Positions 54,650 to 64,000 are shown, counted from the first letter of the stretch. The stretch is 64,000 nt of DNA from Fluviibacter phosphoraccumulans_A (GCA_036287865.1 CP126743.1:1-64000); one strand, 5' to 3'. Notes: a model not told the origin generated them from the sequence alone. Numbers and translations are program-made.

Positions 54650-54999
54650 TATTTCTTCCAGACCAAGATCAGGTCATACATGACCCACTCTAGGGTTTTA
54701 TCTGTCAGCCACAGAAAGATGGCCATGATCAGGACGAACACAAAAACCATCGCCGTTGTCTGCAGCGTTTCCTTGCGGGTCGGCCAGACAACTTTACGCG
54801 CCTCATAAGTCGATTCGCGGACAAACGTTGCCAGCTGGCGACCCTGGGTCGTTGTCCAAACCATCAGGACAGCAACCACGAGGCCACCCAGCACCGATGC
54901 ACCACGCAGCAGCGAGGCATCTGGCGCCAGCAGGTAGAACCCGGCGATCCCGGCAGCAACAGCAAGCACTGCCAGTACAAATTTAATCTTATCGACCAT
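54649..54999 (-). CDS. secE: Protein translocase subunit SecE
   Basis: The 116-residue form has three predicted membrane segments, as in enterobacteria, with the essential region EARKVVWPTRKETLQTT before the last one. I took ATG 54999 (MVDKIKF); a TTG three codons upstream is the only longer option. It lies 41 bases after tRNA-Trp. Confidence 0.94.
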   Translation of the reverse strand: MVDKIKFVLAVLAVAAGIAGFYLLAPDASLLRGASVLGGLVVAVLMVWTTTQGRQLATFVRESTYEARKVVWPTRKETLQTTAMVFVFVLIMAIFLWLTDKTLEWVMYDLILVWKK

Positions 55000-55040
55000 C
55001 AGACACAATCAGGACTGTTAACACAGTTCATGGCTAAAAG

Positions 55041-55116
55041 TGGCAGGGGCGGAGGGCATCGAACCCCCAACCTTTGGTTTTGGAGACCAACGCTCTGCCA
55101 GTTGAGCTACACCCCT
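55041..55116 (-). tRNA. tRNA-Trp (anticodon CCA)
   Basis: The 76-base cloverleaf on the minus strand begins AGGGGTGTAGCTCAACTGG, has anticodon loop CTCCAAA and T-loop GGTTCGATGCC, and encodes its own CCA end. It lies between tuf copy 2 and secE, the usual tuf-tRNA-Trp-secE order. Confidence 0.97.
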
Positions 55117-55198
55117 GCAAAACACTTAAGGCGCCCCCATATTCCGGAGCGCCTCAGGCAACTGCGACCCGCTTGCGACGGGCCCTGGCAACAAATCG

Positions 55199-56389
55199 TT
55201 ACTCGATGATTTTCGAGACGACGCCGGCGCCAACGGTACGGCCACCTTCGCGGATTGCGAAGCGCAGACCTTCTTCCATGGCGATCGGGTTGATCAGCTT
55301 TACCGTCATGCGGATGTTGTCACCCGGCATAACCATTTCGGTACCTTCTGGCAGCTGGATGGCACCAGTGACGTCAGTCGTACGGAAGTAGAACTGTGGC
55401 CGGTAGTTGTTGAAGAATGGGGTATGACGACCACCTTCGTCTTTCGACAGGACATACACTTCTGATTCGAAGTGGGTGTGCGGGGTGATCGAACCTGGCT
55501 TGGCCAGAACCTGACCACGCTCTACGTCTTCACGCTTGGTGCCACGCAGCAGTACGCCAACGTTGTCACCGGCTTGACCTTGGTCAAGCAGCTTGCGGAA
55601 CATTTCAACACCGGTACAGGTGGTTTTGGTGGTTGGCTTGATACCAACGATTTCGAGTTCTTCACCAACCTTGACGATGCCGCGCTCGACACGACCGGTT
55701 ACAACCGTACCACGACCCGAGATCGAGAATACGTCTTCGATTGGAAGCAGGAATGGCAGGTCAACGGCGCGCTCTGGCGTTGGGATGTAGCTGTCCAGGG
55801 CTGCTGCCAGCTCAAGGATGGCTGGTTCGCCGATTGGGCTCTGGTCGCCTTCGAGGGCTTTCAGTGCCGACCCTTTGATGATTGGCAGGTCGTCGCCTGG
55901 GAAGTCGTACTTCGAGAGAAGTTCGCGAACTTCCATTTCAACGAGTTCCAGCAGTTCAGCATCATCAACTATGTCACATTTGTTCAGGAAGACGATGATG
56001 TATGGTACGCCAACCTGGCGGGCCAGGAGGATGTGTTCACGGGTTTGCGGCATCGGACCGTCAGCGGCCGAGCAAACCAGGATTGCGCCGTCCATCTGGG
56101 CAGCACCGGTAATCATGTTCTTAACGTAGTCGGCGTGGCCTGGGCAGTCAACGTGTGCGTAGTGACGACCTTCGGTCTCGTATTCAACGTGGGCGGTATT
56201 AATCGTGATGCCGCGTGCCTTTTCTTCTGGTGCCGCATCAATCTGGTCATACGCCTTGGCTTCACCACCAAACTTGGCGGCCAGTACCGTGGCGATCGCT
56301 GCCGTCAGCGTCGTCTTACCATGGTCAACGTGACCAATCGTGCCCACGTTTACGTGCGGCTTTGTACGTTCAAACTTACCCTTTGCCAT
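55199..56389 (-). CDS. tuf: Elongation factor Tu (copy 2, tRNA cluster)
   Basis: The 396-residue sequence is identical to copy 1. I took the start MAKGKFERTKPHVNVG at 56389; an upstream open extension is spurious. It lies in the tRNA-Tyr/Gly/Thr-tuf-Trp transcript, 70 bases after tRNA-Thr, like tufB of E. coli. The flanking sequences differ entirely from those of copy 1, so identity ends within a few bases of the gene. Confidence 0.98.
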   Translation of the reverse strand: MAKGKFERTKPHVNVGTIGHVDHGKTTLTAAIATVLAAKFGGEAKAYDQIDAAPEEKARGITINTAHVEYETEGRHYAHVDCPGHADYVKNMITGAAQMDGAILVCSAADGPMPQTREHILLARQVGVPYIIVFLNKCDIVDDAELLELVEMEVRELLSKYDFPGDDLPIIKGSALKALEGDQSPIGEPAILELAAALDSYIPTPERAVDLPFLLPIEDVFSISGRGTVVTGRVERGIVKVGEELEIVGIKPTTKTTCTGVEMFRKLLDQGQAGDNVGVLLRGTKREDVERGQVLAKPGSITPHTHFESEVYVLSKDEGGRHTPFFNNYRPQFYFRTTDVTGAIQLPEGTEMVMPGDNIRMTVKLINPIAMEEGLRFAIREGGRTVGAGVVSKIIE

Positions 56390-56459
56390 TTTTAGACCCC
56401 TAAGGCGAAAAAACAAAAGACACAAAAAGACGAAACACTGTCCGGAAACACCAGAAATC

Positions 56460-56534
56460 TGGTGCCCATGGGCAGGATTGAACTGCCGACCTCTCCCTTA
56501 CCAAGGGAGTGCTCTGCCACTGAGCTACATGGGC
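56460..56534 (-). tRNA. tRNA-Thr (anticodon GGT)
   Basis: The 75-base cloverleaf starts GCCCATGTAGCTCAGTGG, has anticodon loop CTTGGTAAG and TTCAATCC in the T-loop, and encodes CCA. Confidence 0.97.
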
Positions 56535-56560
56535 GAATCCCGAACAACTGAATTAAACCG

Positions 56561-56634
56561 TGGAGCGGGTGAAGGGGATCGAACCCTCGTCTTAAGCTTG
56601 GAAGGCTTCTGCTCTACCATTGAGCTACACCCGC
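56561..56634 (-). tRNA. tRNA-Gly (anticodon TCC)
   Basis: The 74-base cloverleaf starts GCGGGTGTAGCTCAATGG, has anticodon TCC in CCTTCCAAG, T-loop GTTCGATCC, and encodes CCA. Confidence 0.97.
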
Positions 56635-56680
56635 CCGACCAAACCGCAGCACGGAGAAAACCGCTTGTTCTTCTGATAGT

Positions 56681-56765
56681 TGGTGGAGGGAGAAGGATTC
56701 GAACCTTCGAAGGCTGAGCCAACAGATTTACAGTCTGTTCCCTTTGACCGCTCGGGAATCCCTCC
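56681..56765 (-). tRNA. tRNA-Tyr (anticodon GTA)
   Basis: The 85-base tRNA has a long variable arm and starts GGAGGGATTCCCGAGCGG. The anticodon GTA lies in ACTGTAAATC, and the CCA end is encoded. It is first in the tRNA-tuf transcript. Confidence 0.97.
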
Positions 56766-56782
56766 GCACATCAGAACCGAGG

Positions 56783-56812
56783 ATTATCCCTGATTTGCCC
56801 AGATGCTGTCAA
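56783..56812 (-). promoter_or_regulatory. Promoter of the tRNA-Tyr/Gly/Thr-tuf cluster
   Basis: Minus strand TTGACA, an 18-base spacer and GATAAT end about 18 bases before the tRNA-Tyr 5' end, correctly placed for a short 5' leader. Confidence 0.82.
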
Positions 56813-56912
56813 GCAGCATTGTTACTTTTTTATGCTGGCAGCAATTTCGCGGTGCAGCGCGATGAATGGTCGCAGCAATGGTAGAGTGCCATATCACTTT
56901 GCGACCGCTAAT

Positions 56913-57553
56913 ATGTCCGACCACGCTGGCCAAACGCCTCACCTGTCTCCTGACTGCAGCCACCCAGCCGATCCCGATCTGCTGAACCGACTGTTTGCAC
57001 ACGGACGCACATTTAGCCACTGGCTGCCGCGCCCCGTGGATGATGCGCTGCTCATGCGCATCTGGAATCTTGCCCGGTTAGGCCCCACGGCAGCCAATAG
57101 CCAGCCCCTGCGGGTGTTATTTGTACGCTCCGAAGCCGCCAAGGCGAAACTAAGGCTCTGTCTGGCCCCAAGGAATGTCGAAAAAAAACCATGCGGGCGC
57201 CTGTTACTGCGCTGTTTGCTGCCGATTTAGCGTTTTACGACCATCTTCCGCGGTTGTTTCCGCATACCAATGCCCGCAGTTGGTTTGCCGGCGAATCCAA
57301 AACGGATGCTGCCCGCGAAACCGCTACCCGCAACAGCACCCTGCAAGCAGCCTATTTCATGCTTGCCGCCCGCGTCCTGGGCCTGGACTGCGGCCCTATG
57401 TCCGGCTTTGATGCCGCACTGATCAACCAGACCTTCTTCCATGATGGTCGTCATGAAGTCAATTTCATCTGCAATCTGGGGCATGGCGACCCCCAAACAC
57501 CGCACCCTCGCCATCCAAGACTGGAGTTTGAAGAAGCATGTCGGATCATCTAG
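56913..57553 (+). pseudogene. RutE-like nitroreductase family protein, frameshifted at an A8 tract
   Basis: The first part (RPVDDALLMRIWNLARLGPTAANSQPLRVLFVRS) has the FMN-binding start of the RutE/HadB branch (malonic semialdehyde reductase-like). At the run of eight A (57181-57188) the frame changes. The remainder is intact in another frame (MRAPVTALFAADLAFYDHLP, AAYFMLAARVLGLDCGPMSGFD, FICNLGHGD, EACRII). One added A or two removed would restore a 213-residue protein of family length. The lesion could be a true frameshift, a homopolymer error, or transcriptional slippage. The 3' end overlaps the next gene by 16 bases. rutE stands alone here, without other rut genes. Confidence 0.8.
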
Positions 57554-57834
57554 ACTGGAGCGGCCACGCCGTTCCACATTTCACCACGCGTAAAGTCACG
57601 CTGCCTTATCTGATTGTTCTGCAAGCGCTACCCACTATGGGCGTGATTGCACTCGGCGCACCTAGCTATGTCATTTTTAACAAACCTATCCCCTGGATGG
57701 GCATGTCGCTCGTCATAGGCGGTGTCGCCTTCTTTCTAACTTACCTTGCCAGCTACCCCTGGCGTTATCGCATCATTGAAGGCCTGATTGCACCCGTTAC
57801 CTGGCTGATCCTGCATCTTGCCGGCAAAGCCTAA
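57538..57834 (+). CDS. Small membrane protein, unknown function
   Basis: The 98-residue protein has an N-terminal soluble stretch and three hydrophobic segments (PYLIVLQALPTMGVIALGA, WMGMSLVIGGVAFFLTYLA, GLIAPVTWLILHLAG). I do not recognise the family. The start overlaps the end of the rutE-like frame, and phaM follows after 32 bases. Confidence 0.55.
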   Translation: MSDHLDWSGHAVPHFTTRKVTLPYLIVLQALPTMGVIALGAPSYVIFNKPIPWMGMSLVIGGVAFFLTYLASYPWRYRIIEGLIAPVTWLILHLAGKA

Positions 57835-57866
57835 GTTTTTAGCCCTAATCCTGATTGGAGGCTGCT

Positions 57867-58463
57867 ATGAGTGACGCATCAAACAACCCACTGAACTTTT
57901 TACAAGGCATGTGGAACCAGATGGGGTTTCAACTACCAGGCATGGTGACCACCACCCTGGACGAGGGCGAACCGGATAAGCAGATCAAGGATCTGAAGTC
58001 TGTTGAAAACTGGCTGCGCATGAATCTGTCGATGTTGCAGATGACCATCCAGAACCTGGAAATGCAGAAATCTGCACTAGTCACTTTCCGCTCAATGAGT
58101 GAGAGCTTCACCAAACCCGAGGGTGCGGCTGCAGCGGCACAGCAAGCTGAATCGCCTTTTAGCGCATTTTTTAAAATGTCTCAGGGTGCCGCGAAGCCCG
58201 AAACGGCTCCCGAACCACCGCCGGCGCCCGCACCTGAAGCGCCTGCGGCACCCCCCGCCAACGAAGCCGATCTGACCAAGGCCGCCATGTGGCCCTGGGA
58301 GATGATGAACGAACTCAACGCCAAAATGCAGGCGCAATTGGCTGATGCAGCGCAAAAACAACCGGCTCGCAAAAAGCCCGCTGGCAGTGCTACGGCTGCC
58401 ACCCGCAAAGCAGCTACCGCCAAAAAACCAGCAGCTAAGCGTAGCGCTAAAAAGCCAGATTAA
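57867..58463 (+). CDS. phaM: PhaM-type polyhydroxyalkanoate granule protein
   Basis: The 198-residue product starts from ATG 57867 (GGAGG five bases upstream). The N-terminal part (NPLNFLQGMWNQMGFQLPGM, IKDLKSVENWLRMNLSMLQMTIQNLEMQK) matches the PhaM family, which activates PHA synthase PhaC. The middle is Pro/Ala-rich. The lysine/alanine-rich, histone-H1-like tail (AAKRSAKKPD end) is expected to bind DNA and tie granules to the nucleoid. No phaCAB genes are in the window. Confidence 0.8.
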   Translation: MSDASNNPLNFLQGMWNQMGFQLPGMVTTTLDEGEPDKQIKDLKSVENWLRMNLSMLQMTIQNLEMQKSALVTFRSMSESFTKPEGAAAAAQQAESPFSAFFKMSQGAAKPETAPEPPPAPAPEAPAAPPANEADLTKAAMWPWEMMNELNAKMQAQLADAAQKQPARKKPAGSATAATRKAATAKKPAAKRSAKKPD

Positions 58464-58778
58464 TTAACCGGCTGCCTTGGCAACATCTACCATCTGTTGT
58501 GCAATCCATGGGCCGCCGCCATACAACAGTGCGGCGGCACCCATCAGGAGCAGTGTGCCGAAAAAAATCTGCAGACGCGTTTTACGCAACCCATCCGGGA
58601 ATGCGCGGCAAAAAAAGACCGGGCCAAGGATCGGCAGAAATACAACAAAAGCGACCCACAACCAGCCACGCGTAATGCTGGCCGGAATGACGACGATATA
58701 GCCCACCAGCAACGTAACCACACCAACAGCCGCCATCAACGCGATTGCCAGCACATAAGCAAAAAGTGCGATATCCAT
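58464..58778 (-). CDS. Small membrane protein, unknown function
   Basis: The 104-residue protein has three hydrophobic stretches (residues about 5-35, 38-58 and 70-86) and a short loop RAFPDGLRKTR. No family is recognised. It starts 15 bases after glmU on the same strand, so it may be co-transcribed, and it converges on phaM. Confidence 0.5.
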   Translation of the reverse strand: MDIALFAYVLAIALMAAVGVVTLLVGYIVVIPASITRGWLWVAFVVFLPILGPVFFCRAFPDGLRKTRLQIFFGTLLLMGAAALLYGGGPWIAQQMVDVAKAAG

Positions 58779-58793
58779 CCTGAGTACTTTCCG

Positions 58794-60182
58794 TTACTTT
58801 TTCTGTTTAACTGGACGCTGCCAACCCGGCAACGATAACTGCTTGGCACGCGAGACCGTTAGGGTATCGGGTGGCGCATCTTTGGTCAGAGTCGTGCCTG
58901 CGCCCAAGGTGGCGCCGCGACCAACAGTCACCGGTGCCACCAGCTGGGTATCCGAACCGATAAAAGCATCGTCCTCGATCACCGTGCGGAATTTATTCGC
59001 GCCATCGTAATTACAGGTGATCGTACCCGCACCGATGTTAACGCGCTCGCCGACGGTTGCATCACCCACATAGGCAAGATGATTCGCTTTCGAACCGTTG
59101 CCCAGTTGCGTATTTTTCAACTCAACAAAATTACCCACGTGCGCACCCGCACCCAGGGTAGAACCTGGTCGTAAACGGGCATACGGCCCGACCACCGCAT
59201 CCGGCCCAACCTCTGATTGGTCCAGATGACTAAAAGCATCAATACGCGCACCGGCACGAATCGTGACATTGCGCAGCACACAGTATGGGCCGATCTGCAC
59301 GCCTTCTTCGAGAACAACCTTGCCTTCAAAGACACAGCCGACATCAATACTGACATCACGCCCGCAATCTAAGGTGCCGCGAATATCAATCCGCACCGGA
59401 TCCGCCAGGCGCGCGCCCGACTCCAGCAACCCCTCTGCCTGGTGCAACTGCCAGGCGCGCTCCAGCGCTGCCAACTGGGCTTTGGAATTAACGCCGGCGA
59501 CTTCCCAATCGTGGCCGGGCGATACCGTATGCACCGAGACGCCCTGCTGCACCGCCATGGCCAGCAGATCCGTTAGATAGTACTCACCCTGAGCATTCTT
59601 GTTCGATAACGCGCCCAGCCAGGCGGTCAGATGGCGCGATGGCAAACAGAAGATGCCTGTATTGACTTCGGTAATCTTGCGCTGCTCGTCAGACGCATCT
59701 TTTTCTTCAACATTGCAGAGAACTTTGCCCGCCGCATCGCGCACGATGCGACCATAGCCTTTGGGATTAACCAGTTGCTGTGTAATCAAGCCCAAGCCAT
59801 CACCCGCAGCCTGTAGCAATGCCTGCAGGGTGGCCGGCTGAATCAACGGCACGTCGCCGTACAGAATCAGCACCTGGCCATCGCTCGGTAATGGCTCCAA
59901 GGCCGGCAGCGCCATCTGAACAGCGTGGCCCGTGCCCAGTTGCGGCGACTGCAACGCAAACGATACGCCGGCGGCGGCTAAAGCGCTTTCAACGACCGAC
60001 GCGCTGTGACCAACAACGGCAACAGTCTTTTGTGGCTGCAACGTTCTGGCGGCGGAGATCACATGCTGCACCATAGATTGACCAGCAATCGGATGCAGCA
60101 CTTTGGGCAACCCCGAACGCATACGGGTGCCCTGACCCGCAGCGAGAATAACAACTTGCAATGGACGTGTGTGACTCAACAC
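58794..60182 (-). CDS. glmU: Bifunctional GlmU (UDP-GlcNAc pyrophosphorylase / GlcN-1-P acetyltransferase)
   Basis: The 462-residue enzyme makes UDP-N-acetylglucosamine for peptidoglycan and LPS. The N-terminal uridyltransferase has VILAAGQGTRMRSGLPKVLH and LYGDVPLI. The C-terminal left-handed beta-helix has hexapeptide repeats and the acetyltransferase part ANHLAYVGDATVGERVNIGAGTITCNYDG with the catalytic-region histidine. The frame is complete. Confidence 0.97.
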   Translation of the reverse strand: MLSHTRPLQVVILAAGQGTRMRSGLPKVLHPIAGQSMVQHVISAARTLQPQKTVAVVGHSASVVESALAAAGVSFALQSPQLGTGHAVQMALPALEPLPSDGQVLILYGDVPLIQPATLQALLQAAGDGLGLITQQLVNPKGYGRIVRDAAGKVLCNVEEKDASDEQRKITEVNTGIFCLPSRHLTAWLGALSNKNAQGEYYLTDLLAMAVQQGVSVHTVSPGHDWEVAGVNSKAQLAALERAWQLHQAEGLLESGARLADPVRIDIRGTLDCGRDVSIDVGCVFEGKVVLEEGVQIGPYCVLRNVTIRAGARIDAFSHLDQSEVGPDAVVGPYARLRPGSTLGAGAHVGNFVELKNTQLGNGSKANHLAYVGDATVGERVNIGAGTITCNYDGANKFRTVIEDDAFIGSDTQLVAPVTVGRGATLGAGTTLTKDAPPDTLTVSRAKQLSLPGWQRPVKQKK

Positions 60183-60237
60183 GATCTCCGTTAATTCGTT
60201 TTAACAACACCCTTAAGGATACCGGAACCCCAATGAC

Positions 60238-60261
60238 AAAGGGTGGCCTCAGCCACCCTTT
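60238..60261. terminator. Perfect 10-bp hairpin between gltD and glmU
   Basis: AAAGGGTGGC and GCCACCCTTT pair around CTCA, 150 bases after the natural gltD end and 55 before glmU. Only three T follow on either strand, so it is a modest terminator candidate. Confidence 0.5.
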
Positions 60262-60325
60262 CGTATACACACGCTCACCAGCAAAACCAGATCACGGAGC
60301 GAGCGTTTGCTGGGCTAGGCGCCCA

Positions 60326-60385
60326 GCGCACAGCGACCGAGACATATCGCTTGATAGGCGAAGAAGCGAGCACTGCGCAACAACG
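60326..60385 (+). repeat. Dispersed intergenic repeat, copy B
   Basis: This is the second copy of the element at 24193-24253 (there on the minus strand), with shared cores CAGCGACC-AGACATA and AGCGAGCAC--CGCAACAACG. It lies just downstream of the natural end of gltD. A GCTGGGC/GCCCAGC hairpin (60309-60327) borders it. Confidence 0.6.
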
Positions 60386-60411
60386 CACAGCACTCGCATA
60401 GCCCGTGAGCT

Positions 60412-61878
60412 TTAGCGTGGTAGCAAGGAGGCGCCCATCAGGAACTGATCCACTTCACGCGCACACTAACGACCTTCGCGGATCGCCCAGACCACCAGCG
60501 ACTGGCCTCGACGCACATCGCCTGCAGCAAATACCTTGGCGACATTGGTCTTGTAACAACCTTCGCCATCCGTTGTTGCCTTAGCGTTCTGGCGTGCATC
60601 TTTCTCCACGCCAAATGCATCAAGCAGACCGCCCACCGGATTCGTAAAGCCCATGGCCAGGAATGCGGCATCACAGGGCAGTTCGAATTCCGAACCCGCT
60701 ACTTCGGTCATATTGCCGCCTTGACAATCCAGACGGACTGCCTTTAGCGCCTTGACGTTACCCTTGCCATCGGTGACAAACTCTTTAGTCGCAACAGCGA
60801 AGTCACGGCTACAGCCTTCATCATGCGAGGTCGACGTGCGCAGCTTGATCGGCCAGTACGGCCAGACTAGCGGCTTGTGCTCTTGCTCTGGCGGCATTGG
60901 CATCAGTTCGAACTGAGTCACCGACGCAGCGCCGTGACAATTCGACGTGCCCACACAGTCAGAACCCGTATCGCCACCACCGATCACGATCACGTGCTTA
61001 CCCTTTACATTGATCGGGTTCGCTTTGCCTTGCTGCACTTCCTTATTTTGCGGAATCAGGAATTCCAGTGCGGCATAAACACCTGTGAGTTCACGACCCG
61101 GAACCGGCAGATCGCGCGGCACTTCCGAACCCGCCGCCAGAATCACGGCATCAAAATCTTTCTGCAGCTGCTCGGCAGATACAAAGCTTTCAGCATTATT
61201 GTTGATGCCAGCCGGCAGTTCTTTGGAACCCACCAGCACTTTGGTCTTGAAGGTCACGCCTTCGGCTTCGAGCTGGGTCACGCGACGATCAATCATCGCT
61301 TTTTCCATCTTGAAGTCAGGAATGCCATAACCCAGCAAACCACCAATGCGATCTCTCTTCTCGAACACGGTTACGTCGTGGCCCACGCGCGCCAGCTGCT
61401 GAGCAGCAGCCAGACCAGCCGGGCCCGAGCCAATAATGGCTACATGCTTACCGGTTTTGGACGATGTTGGCTGTGGCACAACCCAACCCGATGCCCAGGC
61501 CTTGTCGATGATGGCGCGCTCAATAGACTTAATGCCTACCGGCAACACATTGATACCCAGCGTACAGGCCGCTTCGCACGGTGCCTGGCAAACACGACCG
61601 GTAAATTCCGGGAAGTTATTGGTCGAGTGGAGGACATCAATGGCTTCGCGCCATTTGCCGTGGTATACCAGATCATTCCAATCCGGAATGATCTTGTTGA
61701 CCGGGCAACCGTTATTACAGAATGGAATACCGCAATCCATACAACGTGCACCCTGTTGCTTTGCCGATGCATCATCTAGCGCAGCCACAAACTCACGGTA
61801 ATGTTTTTTGCGGGCGTCCGGTTTTTCGTAAGTCTCGCTCAGTCGCTCGAACTCGAGGAATCCAGTCGGCTTTCCCAT
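60412..61878 (-). pseudogene. gltD: Glutamate synthase small subunit, TAG 18 codons before the natural end
   Basis: The NADPH-binding subunit starts MGKPTGFLEFERLSETYEKP. It has the Cys cluster CMDCGIPFCNNGCP for Fe-S centres, the FAD-binding GSGPAGLAAAQQLA and the NADPH-site VIGGGDTGSDCVG. Translation stops at TAG 60466-60468 after WAIREGR. The same frame continues CAREVDQFLMGASLLPR to TAA 60412-60414, giving the usual 488 residues. CAG-to-TAG at a conserved Gln position explains it. A 470-residue product lacking the last 18 might keep some activity, but its partner GltB is clearly broken. Confidence 0.88.
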
Positions 61879-64000
61879 TACACAGCCTCCTTCACCTTGG
61901 CATTTTTCTTGATGTCATCCAGGGCGCGACGGTATTCGTGCGGCATCACCTTGATGAACTTGGCGCGATGCTTGTCCCACTGATCAAGCATGCTCTTGGC
62001 GTGTTGCGAACCCGTCCACTCGACGTGCTTGGCAATCAGCTCTTTGAGCAGATCTTCATCGCGCATCGTGAAGTGACGTAGATCCACGGCACCGTACTCG
62101 GTATCTTCACCGAACTCTGATGCATCGGCTGCGGTACGCTCAGCGGACAGTGGCTCAAGTGCGACTTGCGCCATGTTGCAACGGCTGGCGAATTTGCCAT
62201 CGACGTCATAAACGTAAGCAAAACCGCCCGACATACCCGCGCCGAAGTTGCGGCCTGTCTCACCCAGCACAACCACCGTACCGCCAGTCATGTATTCACA
62301 ACCATGGTCGCCAACGCCTTCAACAACAGCCGTTGCGCCGGGGTTACGAACGGCAAAGCGTTCGCCACCCACACCACTGAAATAGGCTTCACCATCGGTA
62401 GCACCATAGAGCACGTTGTTGCCAACGATGATGTTGTCTTGCGTTTCGCCACGGAAAGCTGCTGGTGGACGAACCACAATGCGACCGCCCGACAGACCAT
62501 TACCCACATAGTCATTGCCTTCGCCTTCGAGGACGAAGTTCACGCCATTGGCCAGGAAGGCACCAAAACTCTGGCCTGTGGTACCGTGCAGACGAATCGT
62601 TAACGTACCATCAGGCAAACCTGCGCCGCCATGACGCTTGGCGATCTCGCCAGACAGCATGGCACCCGCACTGCGGTTCAGGTTGCGGATCGGGAAGTCC
62701 AGCGTTTGCTTTTCTTTGCGACCGATGGCCGGTTGCGCGGCACGAATCAGTTCGTGATCCAGCGCGCGTTCCAGGCCATGGTCTTGTGTTTCGGCGTGAC
62801 GGATGGCCACTTCTTCTGGAACAGCCGGCATGTGGAAAAATCTTGGAGAAATCCAGACCCTTGGCCTTCCAGTGTTCAATACAGGCACGCGTATCCAGCA
62901 GATCGGCACGACCCACCAGATCATCAAAGCGGCTAATACCCATCGTGGCCATCAGCTTGCGCACTTCTTCCGCAATAAAGAAGAAGTTGACCACGTGTTC
63001 TGGCTGATCGCTAAAGCGCTTGCGCAATTCAGGGTCTTGCGTTGCCACGCCTACCGGACAGGTGTTCAGATGACACTTACGCATCATGATGCAACCAGTG
63101 ACCACCAGCGGCGCTGTTGCGAAACCGAATTCATCAGCACCCAGCAGCGCGCCGATAACGACGTCACGACCTGTCTTCAATTGGCCGTCTGTTTGCAGGC
63201 GGACACGGCCGCGCAGACGATTGAGGACCAGTGTTTGCTGGGCTTCAGCCAAACCGAGTTCCCATGGGGCACCACAATGCTTCACCGAAGAAATCGGCGA
63301 AGCTCCGGTACCGCCGTCATGGCCAGCAACCACAATGTGATCATCCTTAGCCTTAGCAACACTAGCCGCTACGGTACCCACACCCACTTCTGCCACCAGT
63401 TTTACCGACACCGAAGCCACCGAGTTGGTGTTCTTCAGATCGTGGATGAGCTGCGCCAGATCTTCGATCGAGTAAATATCGTGGTGCGGCGGTGGCGAAA
63501 TCAGACCAACGCCCGGCACCGAGTGACGTAAGAAGCCGATGTATTCGCTGACCTTATGGCCTGGCAGCTGACCGCCTTCACCAGGCTTGGCACCTTGTGC
63601 CATCTTGATCTGGATCTGATCCGAGTTGGCCAGGTATTCAGCCGTTACACCGAAACGGCCCGAAGCGACCTGCTTGATCGAAGAGCGCAGCGAATCGCCC
63701 GCCTTCAATTCCAGATCGGCTTCAATACATCCCTTGCCGATAATATCGGAAAGCTTTTCACCCACCTTAACCTTGCGGAAACGGTTTGCATCTTCACCGC
63801 CTTCAACCGTATTCGACTTACCGCTGATACGGTTCATGGCGACAGCCAGCGTGGTGTGTGCTTCAGTCGAAATCGAACCTAGCGACATGGCGCCCGTAGC
63901 AAAGCGCTTAACGATTTCGCTCACATGCTTTACTTCGGCGCACGCTGACGATCAACATTGCGATCCGACAGGATCAACACGTTATAACCTTCGCCCACAC
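61878..64000 (-). pseudogene. gltB: Glutamate synthase large subunit: frameshift and large internal deletion (partial at window edge)
   Basis: The C-terminal GXGXG domain (GNGLSGGRIVVRPP, AYFSGVGGERFAVRNPGA) ends at 61878, overlapping gltD by one base. The FMN/3Fe-4S synthase domain (GGTGASPISSVKH, CIMMRKCHLNTC) is joined to it by a frame change at a T5 tract (62836-62840): KGLDFSKIF continues as HMPAVPEE only in another frame, as if one T were inserted. Near 63940 the central-domain sequence EGYNVLILSDRNVDRQRAP is followed at once, and out of frame, by AEVKHVSEIVKRFATGAMS. About 250-300 residues normally lie between these points. The N-terminus lies outside the window. Confidence 0.9.

Noticed and set aside
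62836..62840. Programmed frameshift in gltB
   Set aside because: The site is a plain T5 tract without a slippery heptamer context that I recognise. The same gene carries a large out-of-frame deletion and its partner gltD a nonsense codon, so decay explains it better.

Overview
The window reads as a chromosomal segment of a betaproteobacterium of intermediate GC. The basis is the unbroken secE-nusG-rplKAJL-rpoBC / str / S10 / spc / alpha cluster flanked by two tuf genes and a tRNA set, together with a PhaM-type PHA granule protein, ubiA-ubiD, and FbpABC and GltBD sequences that look betaproteobacterial to me. No species can be named from the sequence alone.

Layout. (1) 1-2.7 kb: tail of an unknown gene, ridA, recG. 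(2) 2.7-6.4 kb: a metal (probably zinc) uptake locus. It has a small CxxC membrane protein, an outer-membrane protein, a ZnuA-type binding protein and a ZnuB-type permease. The last three are broken by stops and frameshifts, and no ATPase gene is present. (3) 6.5-11 kb: PCuAC copper chaperone, trxC, an orphan HTH protein, a TonB-dependent receptor inactivated only by two in-frame TAG codons, a DUF2946-like CxxC protein and a lipoprotein. (4) 11-18.8 kb: iron acquisition. This comprises fbpABC behind one Fur-like box and a porin / beta-propeller / DyP-peroxidase operon behind an array of Fur-like boxes that overlaps its promoter. (5) 18.9-24.2 kb: ubiA, ubiD, a thioesterase, an Atm1-type ABC exporter and an HdeD-like protein. 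(6) 24.3-56.8 kb: about 32 kb, all on the minus strand, of transcription and translation genes, every one intact. Several strong intergenic hairpins occur here, infA is absent from its usual place, and RpoB carries an insertion of about 70 residues. (7) 56.8-60.2 kb: a rutE-like nitroreductase frameshifted at an A8 tract, a small membrane protein, phaM, another membrane protein and glmU. (8) 60.4-64 kb: gltD with a nonsense codon 18 codons before its natural stop, and gltB with a frameshift and a large internal deletion. gltB runs off the window.

The strongest overall pattern is selective gene decay. Nutrient-uptake and nitrogen-assimilation genes (zinc ABC system, TonB receptor, GltBD, RutE) have accumulated C-to-T or G-to-A type nonsense mutations, homopolymer indels and deletions. 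The ribosome, RNA polymerase, cell-wall, ubiquinone and iron genes are clean. This resembles an early stage of genome reduction, although sequencing error at single homopolymer sites cannot be excluded by reading alone. No CRISPR array, rRNA, prophage or insertion sequence was seen. No gene-free stretch exceeds about 300 bases; the longest (rpoC-rpsL, rpoB-rplL, rplJ-rplA, gltD-glmU) are described individually.
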